Below are positions 1-9,227 of a stretch of DNA of 53,701 nucleotides, piece by piece. Numbering within the stretch: the first letter of the stretch is position 1; each line of letters begins with the position of its first letter. The translations under genes were made by a program, and so were the position numbers. The stretch comes from Flavobacterium muglaense. GTDB taxonomy: Bacteria; Bacteroidota; Bacteroidia; Flavobacteriales; Flavobacteriaceae. Location of the stretch: positions 1-53,701 of the forward strand of contig NZ_JACRUK010000023.1 in assembly GCF_014305155.1 (NCBI RefSeq). The letters are read 5' to 3'. The notes beneath the pieces are model-generated. The model was not told where the DNA came from. It searched no databases and worked only from the letters and a program-made list of their open reading frames with translations.

Positions 1-527
1 TTTTACCAACCATTAAGGGATTAAGGTTCATTAAGTATTGCGCTTAATTTTCTTAATTTCTTAATGGTTTTTTTATTTTTAACATATAAGTCATTTACGT
101 TTTATGTTTCACAGAGAGGTATTGACGAAGCCCCATAGTTCCGCAGTGTTTTTTAGAGAAACAAGCAGTTTAATTTTTACCAACCATTAAGGGATTAAGG
201 TTCATTAAGAATTGCGCTTAATTTTCTTAATTTCTTAATGGTTTTTTTATGCTTTTATGTTTCGCAGCGATTCTCAAAGTAAAAGCAGAGAAGGATAAAG
301 ACTTTTAACCATTTTAACTATTTAAGGTCATTTAAGTTTTGCTCATCATTTTCTTTATGTTTAAAAAAATCTCTGTGTGTCTTTGTTGTACCTCCGCGCA
401 TCTCTGTGTAACAACTTTTAAAAGCAACTCGATCATAGATATCTCTAAAAATGCGACGCTGTTTAAAACTTGTTTTGTATATTTGTTTAATCTTAATTTA
501 AAAAGGTTAAACAATAATCCAAAAACT
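1..527. repeat. Intergenic palindromic repeat, two full copies and one decayed copy
   Basis: No gene is visible here. A block of about 72 bp occurs at 3-74 and again at 177-249 (offset 174), nearly identical. Each copy is an imperfect inverted repeat: the left arm begins ACCATTAAGGGATTAAGG and the right arm ends CTTAATTTCTTAATGGT, so ATTAAG recurs three times per arm and the RNA could fold into a long hairpin. A decayed version lies at about 307-336. Sequences resembling GTTTCGCAGAG follow each copy (about 108, 259). At 385-415 is a stretch resembling the 71-bp tandem repeat found at 5854-6257. A further full copy is at 5781-5841 and a half copy at 35693-35720. Confidence 0.8.
478..485 (+). 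promoter_or_regulatory. Candidate -7 box (TATATTTG) of the photolyase operon
   Basis: TATATTTG fits the Bacteroidota -7 consensus TAnnTTTG exactly and lies 43 bp upstream of the GTG chosen as start of the first photolyase gene. No convincing -33 TTTG is seen at the usual spacing. Its position argues against starts further upstream in the same open frame. Confidence 0.45.
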
Positions 528-2021
528 GTGAGTAGACCTACTGTAAATATTGTGTGGTTCAAGCGAGATCTTCGATTTATAGACAACGAAGCGCTATTTG
601 CTGCTCATCATTCAGGTTTGCCCTTGCTTTTTGTTTATTGTTTTGAACCTTCGGTGATGCGTTATCCGGATGCCGATGTGCGTCATTGGCGTTTTATATT
701 CGAATCGATTCAGGATTTACAGTTAAAACTGAATGCCATCAACGGAACTTTTTATCACTTCCATAATGAAGCAACTACTGTTTTTACAGAGTTAGTAAAA
801 AACTACGCTATAAAAACGGTGTTCTCCCATCAAGAAATTGGTAACAAAATCACTTTTGATCGGGATATAGCCATGCAGGATTTTTTTATAAAAAACAATA
901 TTGAATGGAAAGAATCGCAAATGCATGGTGTGATTCGCAGATTAAAATCAAGACAACATTGGGACAAACGCTGGGAAGATGTCATGCGTGGCGAACCCAA
1001 AATGATTGCGGTTCAGGATTTAAAGTTGGCACAGTTAGAGGGTGGTTTGTATCAGGAATTACGAGGCGAACCCTTGTTGGAGGAAATGGTGAATCCTAAT
1101 AAAAACTTCCAAAAAGGGGGCGAGAACTTGGCTTGGCGTTATTTGGATAGTTTTGTAAAAGAGCGCTATGTCAATTACAGTAAGCACATTTCAAAACCAG
1201 CTTTGAGCCGTAAAGGATGCAGTCGGTTGTCGCCCTATTTAACGTACGGCAATATCAGCATGCGAATGATTTACCAGTACACGAACCAACATTATGAAGG
1301 GTCGAAGAACAAGCGCGCCATTCTTAATTTTGTTTCCAGACTGCATTGGCATTGTCATTTTATTCAAAAATTTGAAGACGAATGCCGCATGGAATTTGAA
1401 AACGTCAATAGTGCTTATGACGCTTTGGTTAAACCAAAAAACGAAACCTACATCAAAGCTTGGCAAGAAGGAAAAACAGGTGTGCCTATTGTTGATGCTT
1501 GCATGCGCTGTTTGGTGGCCACGGGTTATATCAATTTTAGGATGCGGGCCATGGTGGTTTCTTTCTTTACCTTTAATCTATGGCAAGATTGGCGTGAATT
1601 GCATTTTTTGGCGCGGCAATTTCTAGACTATGAACCTGGAATTCATTATCCACAAATCCAGATGCAGTCTGGTACAACTGGGATAAACACCATTCGGATT
1701 TACAGCCCCATAAAAAACTCCGAAGATCACGATTCTGAAGGTGTTTTTATCAAACAATGGTTGCCTGAACTAGCTGAGGTTCCTGTTAATTTAATACATG
1801 AACCTTGGAAATTAAATCCCATCGAACAACAATTTTACAACTGCGAAATTGGGAAGGACTATCCGGAGCCCATCGTTAATATTGAAGAAACGAGAAAATA
1901 TGCCAGCGATATCGTCTGGAGTTTTAGAAAAAAAGACGAAGTCAAACTAGAAGGACAACGGATTTTAAAAAAGCATGTTTCGAATCCTAATAAAAGAACT
2001 AAAAAGACAAATTCAAGATGA
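528..2021 (+). CDS. Cryptochrome/photolyase family protein with non-canonical active site
   Basis: A 497-residue FAD-binding photolyase/cryptochrome homologue. The N-terminal alpha/beta domain opens with [17 protein letters not shown], and the C-terminal FAD domain has [17 protein letters not shown] and [14 protein letters not shown] chose the GTG at 528: the open frame runs further up, but homology starts just after this codon and a TATATTTG box lies at 478. Aligned by eye with E. coli Phr, many CPD-binding and electron-transfer residues are replaced: E274 by Arg271, N341 by Phe337, M345 by Ala341, N378 by His373, W382 by Ile377, W384 by Met379 and W306 by Lys; only W277 and W359 are kept. 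It is thus unlikely to be an ordinary CPD photolyase; function is open. First gene of a five-gene operon; its stop overlaps the next start (ATGA). Confidence 0.85.
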   Translation: MSRPTVNIVWFKRDLRFIDNEALFAAHHSGLPLLFVYCFEPSVMRYPDADVRHWRFIFESIQDLQLKLNAINGTFYHFHNEATTVFTELVKNYAIKTVFSHQEIGNKITFDRDIAMQDFFIKNNIEWKESQMHGVIRRLKSRQHWDKRWEDVMRGEPKMIAVQDLKLAQLEGGLYQELRGEPLLEEMVNPNKNFQKGGENLAWRYLDSFVKERYVNYSKHISKPALSRKGCSRLSPYLTYGNISMRMIYQYTNQHYEGSKNKRAILNFVSRLHWHCHFIQKFEDECRMEFENVNSAYDALVKPKNETYIKAWQEGKTGVPIVDACMRCLVATGYINFRMRAMVVSFFTFNLWQDWRELHFLARQFLDYEPGIHYPQIQMQSGTTGINTIRIYSPIKNSEDHDSEGVFIKQWLPELAEVPVNLIHEPWKLNPIEQQFYNCEIGKDYPEPIVNIEETRKYASDIVWSFRKKDEVKLEGQRILKKHVSNPNKRTKKTNSR

Positions 2022-2752
2022 CTATTTTTTTAAAAGCAAATTGGGAAAACATCATTATGGCCAATTATGTTATTGATCCTGTACTATTAAAACCGTTTGT
2101 GCCAAAGGGAGTAGAATTAGACTTGTTTGATGGTAAATGCTATGTCAGTCTGGTGGGATTTATGTTCAAGGATACAAAATTATTTGGTGTTCCAATTCCT
2201 TATTTTGGAACATTTGAAGAAATCAATTTGCGTTTTTATGTGGCTCGAAAAGAGGGAAACACCGTAAAACGAGGAGTGGTTTTTATCAATGAAACCATTC
2301 CGTATCCTATTGTGGCTTGGATGGCTAATAAGTTGTATAAAGAACATTATACGGTGGTGCCCACAAAACATAAAATAAAAACAGATGCTCCTCACAAGGA
2401 TGTACAATTTGAGTGGCTTTTAAACAACAGATGGAATAGTATAGCAGTCAATGCGGCAACCAACTCGAAAATGATGGCAAAAGGATCCTTAGAAAAATTC
2501 ATATTCGAACATTATTACGGCTATACCAAAGTGGATCAAAATAATACCGAAGAATACAAATTACAACACCCGTCATGGTTGGTAAATGAAGTATTGGACT
2601 ATAAAATTGACTGCGACTTTAAAGCCATGTATGGAAATGCCTTTTCGGTTTTGAACCAAACCAAACCTGAAGCTGTTTTTATTGCCGAAGGTTCAGCAGT
2701 AGCGATTGAATGGAAAAGAAACCGAATCAATTTTGCGCATGAAAAACACTAA
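2018..2752 (+). CDS. DUF2071 (YqjF-like) family protein
   Basis: A 244-residue soluble protein that looks like the DUF2071/YqjF family, with the typical N-terminal [13 protein letters not shown] and the segment [16 protein letters not shown]. The family's fold is related to acetoacetate decarboxylase-like proteins, but its reaction is unknown. The ATG overlaps the stop of the preceding photolyase gene by four bases, so translation is probably coupled, and the end overlaps the DUF2256 gene by 14 bases. Sitting between three photolyase-family genes suggests a shared, probably light- or UV-related, regulon. No signal peptide or membrane segment is seen. Confidence 0.85.
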   Translation: MTIFLKANWENIIMANYVIDPVLLKPFVPKGVELDLFDGKCYVSLVGFMFKDTKLFGVPIPYFGTFEEINLRFYVARKEGNTVKRGVVFINETIPYPIVAWMANKLYKEHYTVVPTKHKIKTDAPHKDVQFEWLLNNRWNSIAVNAATNSKMMAKGSLEKFIFEHYYGYTKVDQNNTEEYKLQHPSWLVNEVLDYKIDCDFKAMYGNAFSVLNQTKPEAVFIAEGSAVAIEWKRNRINFAHEKH

Positions 2753-2876
2753 AAAACAACACCTACCCTCAAAGATTTGTGTGGTTTGTCAAAGACCGTT
2801 TAGTTGGCGCAAGAAATGGGAAAAAGTCTGGGACGAAGTCAAATATTGTAGTGATAAATGCCGAATGAATAAATAA
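2739..2876 (+). CDS. DUF2256 small zinc-ribbon-like protein
   Basis: A 45-residue protein, start ATG at 2739 inside the end of the DUF2071 gene and stop TAA directly before the next gene. It has two cysteine pairs, CVVC at residues 14-17 and CSDKC at 37-41, around a tryptophan-rich basic middle ([11 protein letters not shown]). This is the DUF2256 pattern, a predicted metal-binding ribbon. As I recall, DUF2256 genes often sit beside cryptochrome/photolyase genes in bacteria, which matches this context. The role is unknown; a DNA-binding or cofactor-handling partner of the photolyases is possible. It is easily missed because of its length. Confidence 0.85.
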   Translation: MKNTKKQHLPSKICVVCQRPFSWRKKWEKVWDEVKYCSDKCRMNK

Positions 2877-2877
2877 A

Positions 2878-4413
2878 ATGAAGAGAACAGTACGATTAAT
2901 TTTAGGAGATCAGCTCAATAGCAATCATTCTTGGTTTCAAACCCATGAGGAGTCGGTGACTTATGTGATGATGGAAGTGCGCACAGAAACGGATTACGCC
3001 ACGCATCACATCCAGAAAATTGTTGGTTTTTTTGCTGCCATGCAGGCTTTTGCCAAAGAATTAAAAGCCAATAATCATAACGTTATTTATTTACAGCTGA
3101 ATGATCCAGCTAACTTGCAAGCATTCGATAAAAATTTAATGGTGTTAATTGATGAACATCAGTTTACGCATTTTGAATACCAGTTACCCGATGAATTTCG
3201 AGTAGATCAAATGTTGAAGGATTTTGCCAATTCTCTTGCTATCGAAACAGCAGCGGTTGATAGCGAACATTTTTTTACTTCAAGAACGGAACTGGGGACT
3301 TTTTTCGAAGGAAAAAAAACGTTTATTATGGAGAATTTTTATCGCATGCTTCGTAAAAAGCACAATGTGCTAATGGAAGGCGATCAGCCCTTGACAGGAA
3401 AGTGGAATTACGATAGCGAAAATAGAAAAAAATTACCCAAAAATCACAAGCCAACAACACCTTTAGTTTTTTCCAATAATGTGACGGATATTCTTGCGGA
3501 AGTTAACAAGACAGATGTTAAAACCATTGGAACAATAGATGCAGCTAATTTTGTTTGGCCTATAAATAGAGAACAGTCACTAGAATTATTAGATTTTTTT
3601 ATCGACGAATGCCTGTGTTTATTTGGTAGCTATCAAGACGCCATGACGCCAAATGAGTGGTCGTTGTATCACTCTAGATTGTCTTTTTCGATGAATATCA
3701 AGATGATTTCCCCACAAGAGGTGATCGAAAAAGCAATTCAAGCTTGGCGAGACAACCCTGATAAAATAGAATACAATCAGCTAGAAGGTTTTGTGAGGCA
3801 AATTATAGGTTGGCGCGAGTACATGCGCGGTATTTATTGGTTAAAAATGCCCGAATATGCAACGATGAACTTTTTTAATAATGAAGAAAAGTTACCTGAT
3901 TGGTTTTGGACAGGAAAGACCAAAATGAATTGTTTAAAAGACGCCATCAATCAATCTTTGAATTTTGCCTATGCACACCATATCCAGCGGTTGATGATAA
4001 CGGGAAACTTTGCGCTTTTAGCCGGAGTGCATCCTGATGAAATAGACGCTTGGTATCTTGGTATTTATATCGATGCTATTGAATGGGTCGAGATTACCAA
4101 TACACGAGGAATGAGTCAGTTTGCTGATGGCGGCATCGTAGGTACAAAACCGTACGTCAGTTCCGCATCGTATATCGATAAAATGAGTCATTATTGTGGC
4201 TCTTGTTATTACAAAAAAGCAGTAAAAACGGGTGATAAAGCCTGTCCTTTTAATAGTTTGTACTGGAACTTTTATGACAAACAGGAAGATAAATTAGGGA
4301 AAAATCCTCGCATAGGCATGATGTACAATGTTTGGAGGAAAATGAAAGTAGATGATAAAGCAGCGTTACTCGAACAAGCAAATTATTATTTAAACAACAT
4401 AAACAACTTATAA
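2878..4413 (+). CDS. FeS-type (6-4) photolyase / cryptochrome B (FeS-BCP, PhrB class)
   Basis: A 511-residue member of the iron-sulfur bacterial cryptochrome and photolyase class, whose characterised members (Agrobacterium PhrB, Rhodobacter CryB) bind FAD, a lumazine antenna and a [4Fe-4S] cluster and repair (6-4) photoproducts in some cases. All four expected cluster ligands are present: Cys352, Cys440, Cys443 and Cys456, each two positions after the PhrB ligands (350, 438, 441, 454). The active-site HHxxR motif is at His367, His368 and Arg371, again offset by two from PhrB. It starts two bases after the DUF2256 stop and its TAA overlaps the Cry-DASH ATG by one base. (6-4) repair activity is likely. 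Confidence 0.92.
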   Translation: MKRTVRLILGDQLNSNHSWFQTHEESVTYVMMEVRTETDYATHHIQKIVGFFAAMQAFAKELKANNHNVIYLQLNDPANLQAFDKNLMVLIDEHQFTHFEYQLPDEFRVDQMLKDFANSLAIETAAVDSEHFFTSRTELGTFFEGKKTFIMENFYRMLRKKHNVLMEGDQPLTGKWNYDSENRKKLPKNHKPTTPLVFSNNVTDILAEVNKTDVKTIGTIDAANFVWPINREQSLELLDFFIDECLCLFGSYQDAMTPNEWSLYHSRLSFSMNIKMISPQEVIEKAIQAWRDNPDKIEYNQLEGFVRQIIGWREYMRGIYWLKMPEYATMNFFNNEEKLPDWFWTGKTKMNCLKDAINQSLNFAYAHHIQRLMITGNFALLAGVHPDEIDAWYLGIYIDAIEWVEITNTRGMSQFADGGIVGTKPYVSSASYIDKMSHYCGSCYYKKAVKTGDKACPFNSLYWNFYDKQEDKLGKNPRIGMMYNVWRKMKVDDKAALLEQANYYLNNINNL

Positions 4414-5708
4414 TGAAAACGGCAATAGTTTGGTTTAAAACAGATTTACGATTACTAGATAATGAAGCATTAGTAAAAGCGATTGCTCAAAGTGATCAAG
4501 TGGTTCCTGTGTATTGTTTTGATGAGGCGCAGTTTGAAACCACAACGTATGGGTTTAATAAAACGGGCAATTATCGCGCCCAGTTTTTATTAGAATCGGT
4601 ACAAGACTTAGACGCTAATTTGAGAAAATTAGGCTCTGGTTTAGTGGTTTTAAAAGGAAAACCGGAAGAGGAAATTGCTAAAATTGTGTTGCAATATCGT
4701 GCCCAAAAAGTATTTGCAAAGCGAGAAGTGGCTTATGAAGAAAAACAAACCGAAAAAAAGGTACAGGACGCTTTGTTTAAATTGCGTTGTGAACTAGAAA
4801 CGTTTAGTACAAGTACATTGTATCATGCTGAGGATCTGCCTTTTTCAATCAAAGACATTCCAGATGTGTTTACTTCTTTTAGAAAGAAAACCGAATTTGA
4901 CGCGACTATCAGACCCATTTTTGAAGTTCCTACAGCGATAACTTCGCCTGAAATCGCGCCAATGGAAATACCGAGTTGGAAAGATTTAGATTTAAAAAAA
5001 CCTAAAAAAGAATCTCGTGCCGCGATACAATTCAAAGGAGGAGAAACCGCTGCGCTGAACCGTTTGCATTATTACTTTTTTGAAACCAAACAACTGTCAG
5101 TATACAAAGAAACCCGCAACGGAATGGTAGGCGCAGATTATTCGTCTAAATTCTCTGCTTGGCTGGCCATGGGGTGTATTTCGCCAAGAGCGATTTATGA
5201 TCAAATTAAAAAGTATGAAAAAGAAAATGGAGCTAATGATTCGACCTATTGGTTGGTTTTTGAGTTGTTGTGGCGTGATTTCTTTCGTTTTATGTTCAAG
5301 AAATACCAAACCAAATTTTTTCTCTATACCGGAATTCAACCTGAAAAACCCATTTCTAAGAAAGCGAGCGAAAGCGCACTATCACAATGGATCAACGGAA
5401 AAACCGATTCTGATTTTATCAATGCGAATATGCTGGAATTGAAAAAAACAGGATTCATGAGCAACCGCGGACGCCAAAATGTAGCCAGCTATTTCTGTAA
5501 CGAATTACAAATGGATTGGCGCATGGGTGCTGCTTACTTTGAATCGCAATTAATCGATTATGATGTGTGTAGCAATTGGGGTAACTGGGCTTACCTCGCA
5601 GGTGTAGGCAACGACCCAAGAAAACACCGTTATTTCAACATCGAAAAACAGGCTAAGGATTATGATAAAGACGGTGAATTCCGTAAACTGTGGTTGCTGG
5701 AAAATTAA
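4413..5708 (+). CDS. Cry-DASH family cryptochrome/photolyase
   Basis: A 431-residue Cry-DASH protein. The antenna domain begins AIVWFKTDLRLLDNEAL; the FAD domain has ELLWRDFFRF, GFMSNRGRQNVASY, the Trp-rich NWGNWAYLAGVGNDPR and the C-terminal KQAKDYDKDGEF, all characteristic of the DASH class. Members repair cyclobutane pyrimidine dimers mainly in single-stranded or loop DNA and may signal light. Unlike the first gene of the operon, the active-site Trp residues are kept. Last gene of the operon, overlapping the previous stop by one base. No clear terminator follows; a palindromic intergenic repeat begins about 70 bp downstream. Confidence 0.93.
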   Translation: MKTAIVWFKTDLRLLDNEALVKAIAQSDQVVPVYCFDEAQFETTTYGFNKTGNYRAQFLLESVQDLDANLRKLGSGLVVLKGKPEEEIAKIVLQYRAQKVFAKREVAYEEKQTEKKVQDALFKLRCELETFSTSTLYHAEDLPFSIKDIPDVFTSFRKKTEFDATIRPIFEVPTAITSPEIAPMEIPSWKDLDLKKPKKESRAAIQFKGGETAALNRLHYYFFETKQLSVYKETRNGMVGADYSSKFSAWLAMGCISPRAIYDQIKKYEKENGANDSTYWLVFELLWRDFFRFMFKKYQTKFFLYTGIQPEKPISKKASESALSQWINGKTDSDFINANMLELKKTGFMSNRGRQNVASYFCNELQMDWRMGAAYFESQLIDYDVCSNWGNWAYLAGVGNDPRKHRYFNIEKQAKDYDKDGEFRKLWLLEN

Positions 5709-5841
5709 TTTTTTGTTTCGCAGAGTGGAACGTAGAAATTCTCCGATTTTTTTAAACAAATAATAAGTTTGATTTTTAAAAACCATTAAGGGATTAAGGT
5801 AAATTAAGTATTCCGCTTAATTTTCTTGATTTCTTAATGGT
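5709..5841. repeat. Third copy of the ATTAAG palindromic intergenic repeat
   Basis: The copy at 5781-5841 has the same left arm (ACCATTAAGGGATTAAGG) and right arm (TTTCTTAATGGT) as the two copies at the left end of the window, with a few substitutions in the middle. It is preceded at 5715-5725 by GTTTCGCAGAG, which also accompanies the other copies. The photolyase operon therefore lies between copies in the same orientation. Confidence 0.75.
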
Positions 5842-5853
5842 GAAATAAAACAA

Positions 5854-6257
5854 TTTGCGATGCTCTGTGCTGTCTTCGTGCGCCTACGCGTAACAAACTT
5901 TACCCGCATTCTGTTTAAAAAAACTTTGCGATGCTCTGCGTTCCCTCCGTGCGTTTCCGCGTAACAATTTTTACTCGAAATCTATTAAAAAAAATTTGCG
6001 ATGCTCTGCGTTCCCTCCGTGCGTTTCCGCGTAACAATTTTTACTCGAAATCTATTAAAAAACACTTTGCGATGCTCTGCGTTTCCTCCGTGCCTCTCTG
6101 CGTAGCAATTTTCACTCGAAATCTATTAAAAAACAGTTTGCGATGCTCTGCGTTACCTCCGTGCGCCTCCGCGTAACAATTTTTACTCGAAATCTATTAA
6201 AAAACAGTTTGCGATGCTCTGTGTTACCTCCGTGCACCTCTGCGTAGTAATTATTCA
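5854..6257. repeat. Six-unit 71-bp tandem repeat
   Basis: Units start at TTTGCGATGCTCTG at 5854, 5925, 5995, 6066, 6137 and 6208 (spacing 71, 70, 71, 71, 71); the last is truncated at about 50 bp. Each unit has a GC-rich core with an internal step of about 10-11 bp (CTCTGCG, CCTCCGTGCG, CTCCGCGTAAC) followed by an AT-rich linker (TTTTTACTCGAAATCTATT). Units 2 and 3 are almost identical; the outer units have diverged. A short reading frame through units 2-5 has no recognisable product and is taken to be a by-product of the repeat. Confidence 0.9.
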
Positions 6258-6327
6258 TCACAATCAAGTAACAAAACACCGCTTTCAACGACACATACAC
6301 CATAGCTCTCTTATTCAAAGAACGCGA

Positions 6328-6335
6328 TAGTTTTG
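6328..6335 (+). promoter_or_regulatory. Candidate -7 box (TAGTTTTG) for prolyl oligopeptidase
   Basis: TAGTTTTG matches TAnnTTTG and lies 22 bp before the ATG at 6358. No good -33 element is seen. It lies downstream of the tandem repeat, so the repeat is probably upstream of, or at the edge of, the promoter. Confidence 0.35.
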
Positions 6336-6357
6336 TTAAACCAATAAAAAGATACTA

Positions 6358-8469
6358 ATGAAAAAATTAATTCTGATAATGGCAATACTCCCAACAATGG
6401 TTGCAACTGCACAAAAACAAGAACCCATAAAATATCCGGTTACCACAAAAGGGACTGTAGTCGATACGTATTTTGATACCGCTGTTAGCGATCCTTACCG
6501 CTGGCTAGAAGACGATCGTTCGAATGAAACTGCTGCTTGGGTAAAAGCACAAAATGAAGTTACTTACGGTTATTTAGATAAAATCCCTTTTCGCGATGCG
6601 CTAAAAAACCGCATGGAGAAATTGTGGAATTACGAAAAAATAGGAGCGCCCTCAAAAGAAGGGAGCTTTACTTATTTTTCAAAAAACAATGGACTGCAAA
6701 ATCAATCTGTTGTTTATAGAAAAGACGGAGCTGGTAAAGAAGAAGTTTTTTTAGACCCCAATACTTTTTCTAAAGACGGGACAACCTCTTTGGGTGGGTT
6801 GGATTTCTCCAAAGACGGTTCTAAAGTAGCTTACGCCATTTCCGAAGGTGGTAGCGACTGGCGTAAAGTAATCATCATGGATGTTTTGTCTAAGAAAGTG
6901 ATTGAAGACACCATTGTTGATGTTAAATTCAGCGGGCTGTCATGGAGAGGTAACGAAGGTTTTTACTACTCAAGCTATGAAAAACCAAAAGGGAGCGAGC
7001 TTTCTGCTAAAACGGATCAGCATAAACTGTATTTCCATAAACTAGGAACGGCGCAAAAGGACGATCAAGTGATCTTTGGCGCAGACCAAAAACGCCGCTA
7101 CGTAGGTGGTTATGTAACCGAGGATGATGCGTATCTCGTGATATCTGCGGCTAACTCTACTTACGGAAACGAATTGTACATTAAAAGTTTAAAAACAGCC
7201 AATAGCCCTATTATTACCATCGTTGACAATTTTAATAGTGACAACAGTATCATAGAAACCGCAGGAAGCAAATTGTTTATAGAGACGGACTTGCACGCGC
7301 CTAACAAGCGTATTGTTACTGTCGATTTTGCTACTCCATCGCCAGCGAATTGGGTTGATTTTATTCCAGAAACGACTAATGTGTTATCTCCTTCAACAGG
7401 AGCGGGTTTTATCTTTGCTAACTATATGAAAGATGCCGTTTCAGTAGTGCAACAATACGATTATACAGGAAAAATGATTCGCGAAATCAAATTGCCAGCC
7501 GTAGGAACTGCTGGAGGTTTCGGCGGAAAGAAAGACGATACAACGCTGTATTATTCGTTTACCAATTATACTACGCCAGTAACGGTTTATGCTTTAGAAC
7601 CAAAATCAGGAAAATCAACGGTCTATGCAAAACCTAATGTAGATTTCAAAAGTGAAAATTACGAGTCAAAACAAGTTTTTTATACTTCAAAAGACGGGAC
7701 TAAAATCCCAATGATCATCACCTACAAAAAAGGATTAAAACTAAACGGACAAAACCCAACCATGCTTTACGGTTACGGTGGGTTTAATGTAAGCTTGACG
7801 CCAAGTTTTAGTATTGCCAATGCTGTTTGGATGGAAAACGGAGGCGTTTATGCCGTGCCTAACTTGCGTGGTGGTGGTGAATACGGTAAAAAATGGCACG
7901 ATGCAGGTACTAAAATGCAAAAACAAAATGTATTTGATGACTTCATCGCTGCAGCCGAATATCTAATTGCTCAAAAATACACTTCGACCAATTTTCTTGC
8001 CATTCGTGGTGGGTCAAATGGTGGTTTGCTTGTGGGTGCAACCATGACACAGCGTCCTGACTTGATGAAAGTCGCTTTACCGGCCGTGGGTGTGATGGAT
8101 ATGTTGCGTTACCATACGTTTACTGCAGGAGCAGGTTGGGCGTACGATTACGGAACCGCTCAAGACAGCAAAGAAATGTTTGAATACATTAAAGGCTATT
8201 CGCCAGTGCAAAACGTGAAGGCAGGAACGCATTATCCCGCAACAATGGTAACCACAGGTGATCATGACGATAGAGTAGTGCCAGCGCACAGTTTTAAGTT
8301 TGCAGCCGAGTTGCAAGAAAAACAAACTGGATCAAATCCTACCTTAATTCGCATTGATGTAAAAGCAGGTCACGGAGCAGGGAAATCCGTAGCGGCAAGC
8401 ATTCAAGAAAATGTCGATATTCAAGCATTTACGCTATACAATATGGGAATTACAACTTTGCCAAAATAA
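6358..8469 (+). CDS. Prolyl oligopeptidase, exported (S9A family)
   Basis: A 703-residue serine peptidase that cleaves after proline in short peptides, close in length to the well-known flavobacterial prolyl endopeptidase. Residues 1-19 form a signal peptide ending near ATAQ, so it acts in the periplasm or outside. The beta-propeller domain starts with [11 protein letters not shown]; the catalytic domain carries MLYGYGGF, then GGSNGG with nucleophile Ser553, DHDDRVVP with Asp637, and GHGAGKS with His672, completing the triad. Single gene, followed by a hairpin terminator at about 8590. Confidence 0.95.
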   Translation: MKKLILIMAILPTMVATAQKQEPIKYPVTTKGTVVDTYFDTAVSDPYRWLEDDRSNETAAWVKAQNEVTYGYLDKIPFRDALKNRMEKLWNYEKIGAPSKEGSFTYFSKNNGLQNQSVVYRKDGAGKEEVFLDPNTFSKDGTTSLGGLDFSKDGSKVAYAISEGGSDWRKVIIMDVLSKKVIEDTIVDVKFSGLSWRGNEGFYYSSYEKPKGSELSAKTDQHKLYFHKLGTAQKDDQVIFGADQKRRYVGGYVTEDDAYLVISAANSTYGNELYIKSLKTANSPIITIVDNFNSDNSIIETAGSKLFIETDLHAPNKRIVTVDFATPSPANWVDFIPETTNVLSPSTGAGFIFANYMKDAVSVVQQYDYTGKMIREIKLPAVGTAGGFGGKKDDTTLYYSFTNYTTPVTVYALEPKSGKSTVYAKPNVDFKSENYESKQVFYTSKDGTKIPMIITYKKGLKLNGQNPTMLYGYGGFNVSLTPSFSIANAVWMENGGVYAVPNLRGGGEYGKKWHDAGTKMQKQNVFDDFIAAAEYLIAQKYTSTNFLAIRGGSNGGLLVGATMTQRPDLMKVALPAVGVMDMLRYHTFTAGAGWAYDYGTAQDSKEMFEYIKGYSPVQNVKAGTHYPATMVTTGDHDDRVVPAHSFKFAAELQEKQTGSNPTLIRIDVKAGHGAGKSVAASIQENVDIQAFTLYNMGITTLPK

Positions 8470-8589
8470 GAGTTAGGAGCTATTTCCTGCTGTTCGCTGT
8501 ATCTTTTCCTTTTTAAAGAAAAAAGGAAAAGGATGCCGCTTCCATCAGGGCTAGGACAATCGGTACTCAAATAACCATAGATTAAATTG

Positions 8590-8621
8590 AAAACGGTATT
8601 CGAAAGAATAGCGTTTTTTTT
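8590..8621 (+). terminator. Terminator after prolyl oligopeptidase
   Basis: AAAACG-G-TATTC, GAAA tetraloop, GAATA-G-CGTTTT, followed by a run of T. Eleven pairs with one G/G mismatch. It lies about 120 bp after the stop codon. Confidence 0.7.
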
Positions 8622-8789
8622 ATTAGTAGATGTAGTAGATCAGGCTAAAAATAAAGGCAGGATAGTCCAATACCACTGTGATAACACGATTTAACAATAC
8701 GAGCGAGTCTAAGTGGCTCTGAGCGACTGTATTGCTATTTTAATTCATAATTTTTTACTAATTCATTCGTTTTTTGGCTTCTCGTTCGT

Positions 8790-8797
8790 TAACTTTG
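8790..8797 (+). promoter_or_regulatory. Candidate -7 box (TAACTTTG) for hpf
   Basis: TAACTTTG fits TAnnTTTG exactly, 26 bp before the hpf start. A TTCG at 8766-8769 lies 20 bp further up and could serve as a poor -33 element. Confidence 0.5.
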
Positions 8798-8823
8798 AGA
8801 GACAATCATAAATACTTTAAAAG

Positions 8824-9138
8824 ATGAAAATACAATTCAATACAGACAAAAACATAGAAGGACACCAAAGATTAGAAACTTATTTTACAGGTGAAATGGA
8901 AAAATCATTAGCGCGTTTTGATGATAAAATCACCAGGATCGAGGTGCATATAGGAGATGAAAACAGTGATAAATCAGGTGTAAATGATAAACGTTGCATG
9001 ATTGAAGCTCGTCCAGCTAATTTACAACCTATGGCGGTTACAGCTCACGCTGATTCAGTCGAGAAAGCGTTTCACCTTGCTTTAGATAAAATTAAAAAAT
9101 CACTATCTACTACTTTCGAAAAACAAAAAGAGCACTAG
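8824..9138 (+). CDS. Ribosome hibernation promoting factor (HPF/RaiA family)
   Basis: A 104-residue protein of the HPF/RaiA family, which binds the 30S subunit at the mRNA/tRNA channel and inactivates or dimerises ribosomes in stationary phase. It begins MKIQFNTDKNI and keeps the beta-alpha-beta-beta-beta-alpha pattern, with the basic C-terminal helix region KIKKSLSTTFEKQK. It is the short type, without the long-HPF C-terminal dimerisation domain. It stands alone between its own promoter-like box and a strong bidirectional terminator. Confidence 0.9.
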   Translation: MKIQFNTDKNIEGHQRLETYFTGEMEKSLARFDDKITRIEVHIGDENSDKSGVNDKRCMIEARPANLQPMAVTAHADSVEKAFHLALDKIKKSLSTTFEKQKEH

Positions 9139-9168
9139 GATTTCAATATCAGGTAGTTTATCATATAT

Positions 9169-9212
9169 AAAAAAGAACACTTTCGTTATTGGCGAAAGTG
9201 TTCTTTTTTTTG
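9169..9212. terminator. Bidirectional terminator between hpf and the L,D-transpeptidase gene
   Basis: AAAAAGAACACTTTCG and its exact complement CGAAAGTGTTCTTTTT flank a short TTATTGG loop. A-runs on one side and T-runs on the other allow it to serve both converging genes. Confidence 0.9.
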
Positions 9213-9227
9213 GGTTCAAACCGTATT

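Larger units (their letters stand above)
8470..8823. other. Intergenic stretch with hairpin element and terminator
   Basis: No gene is visible. At 8504-8530 TTTTCCTTTTT pairs with AAAAAGGAAAA around an AAAGA loop, inside a longer block (8475-8555) with GGAGCTATTTCC on one side and GGATGCCGCTTCCATCAGGG on the other. From memory, similar blocks recur between genes in Flavobacterium, but I cannot check this here. The terminator at 8590 and the HPF -7 box at 8790 are listed separately. At 8697-8739 is a partial inverted repeat (CAATAC/GTATTG). Confidence 0.55.

Noticed and set aside
339..527. Upstream extension of the first photolyase frame to an ATG at 339
   Set aside because: The added 63 residues have no homology-like features, run through the intergenic repeat and cross a good -7 box; GTG 528 fits better.
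5931..6176. 81-codon frame through the 71-bp tandem repeat
   Set aside because: It exists only because the repeat lacks stops in one frame; its product is a low-complexity repeat with no start signal or family.
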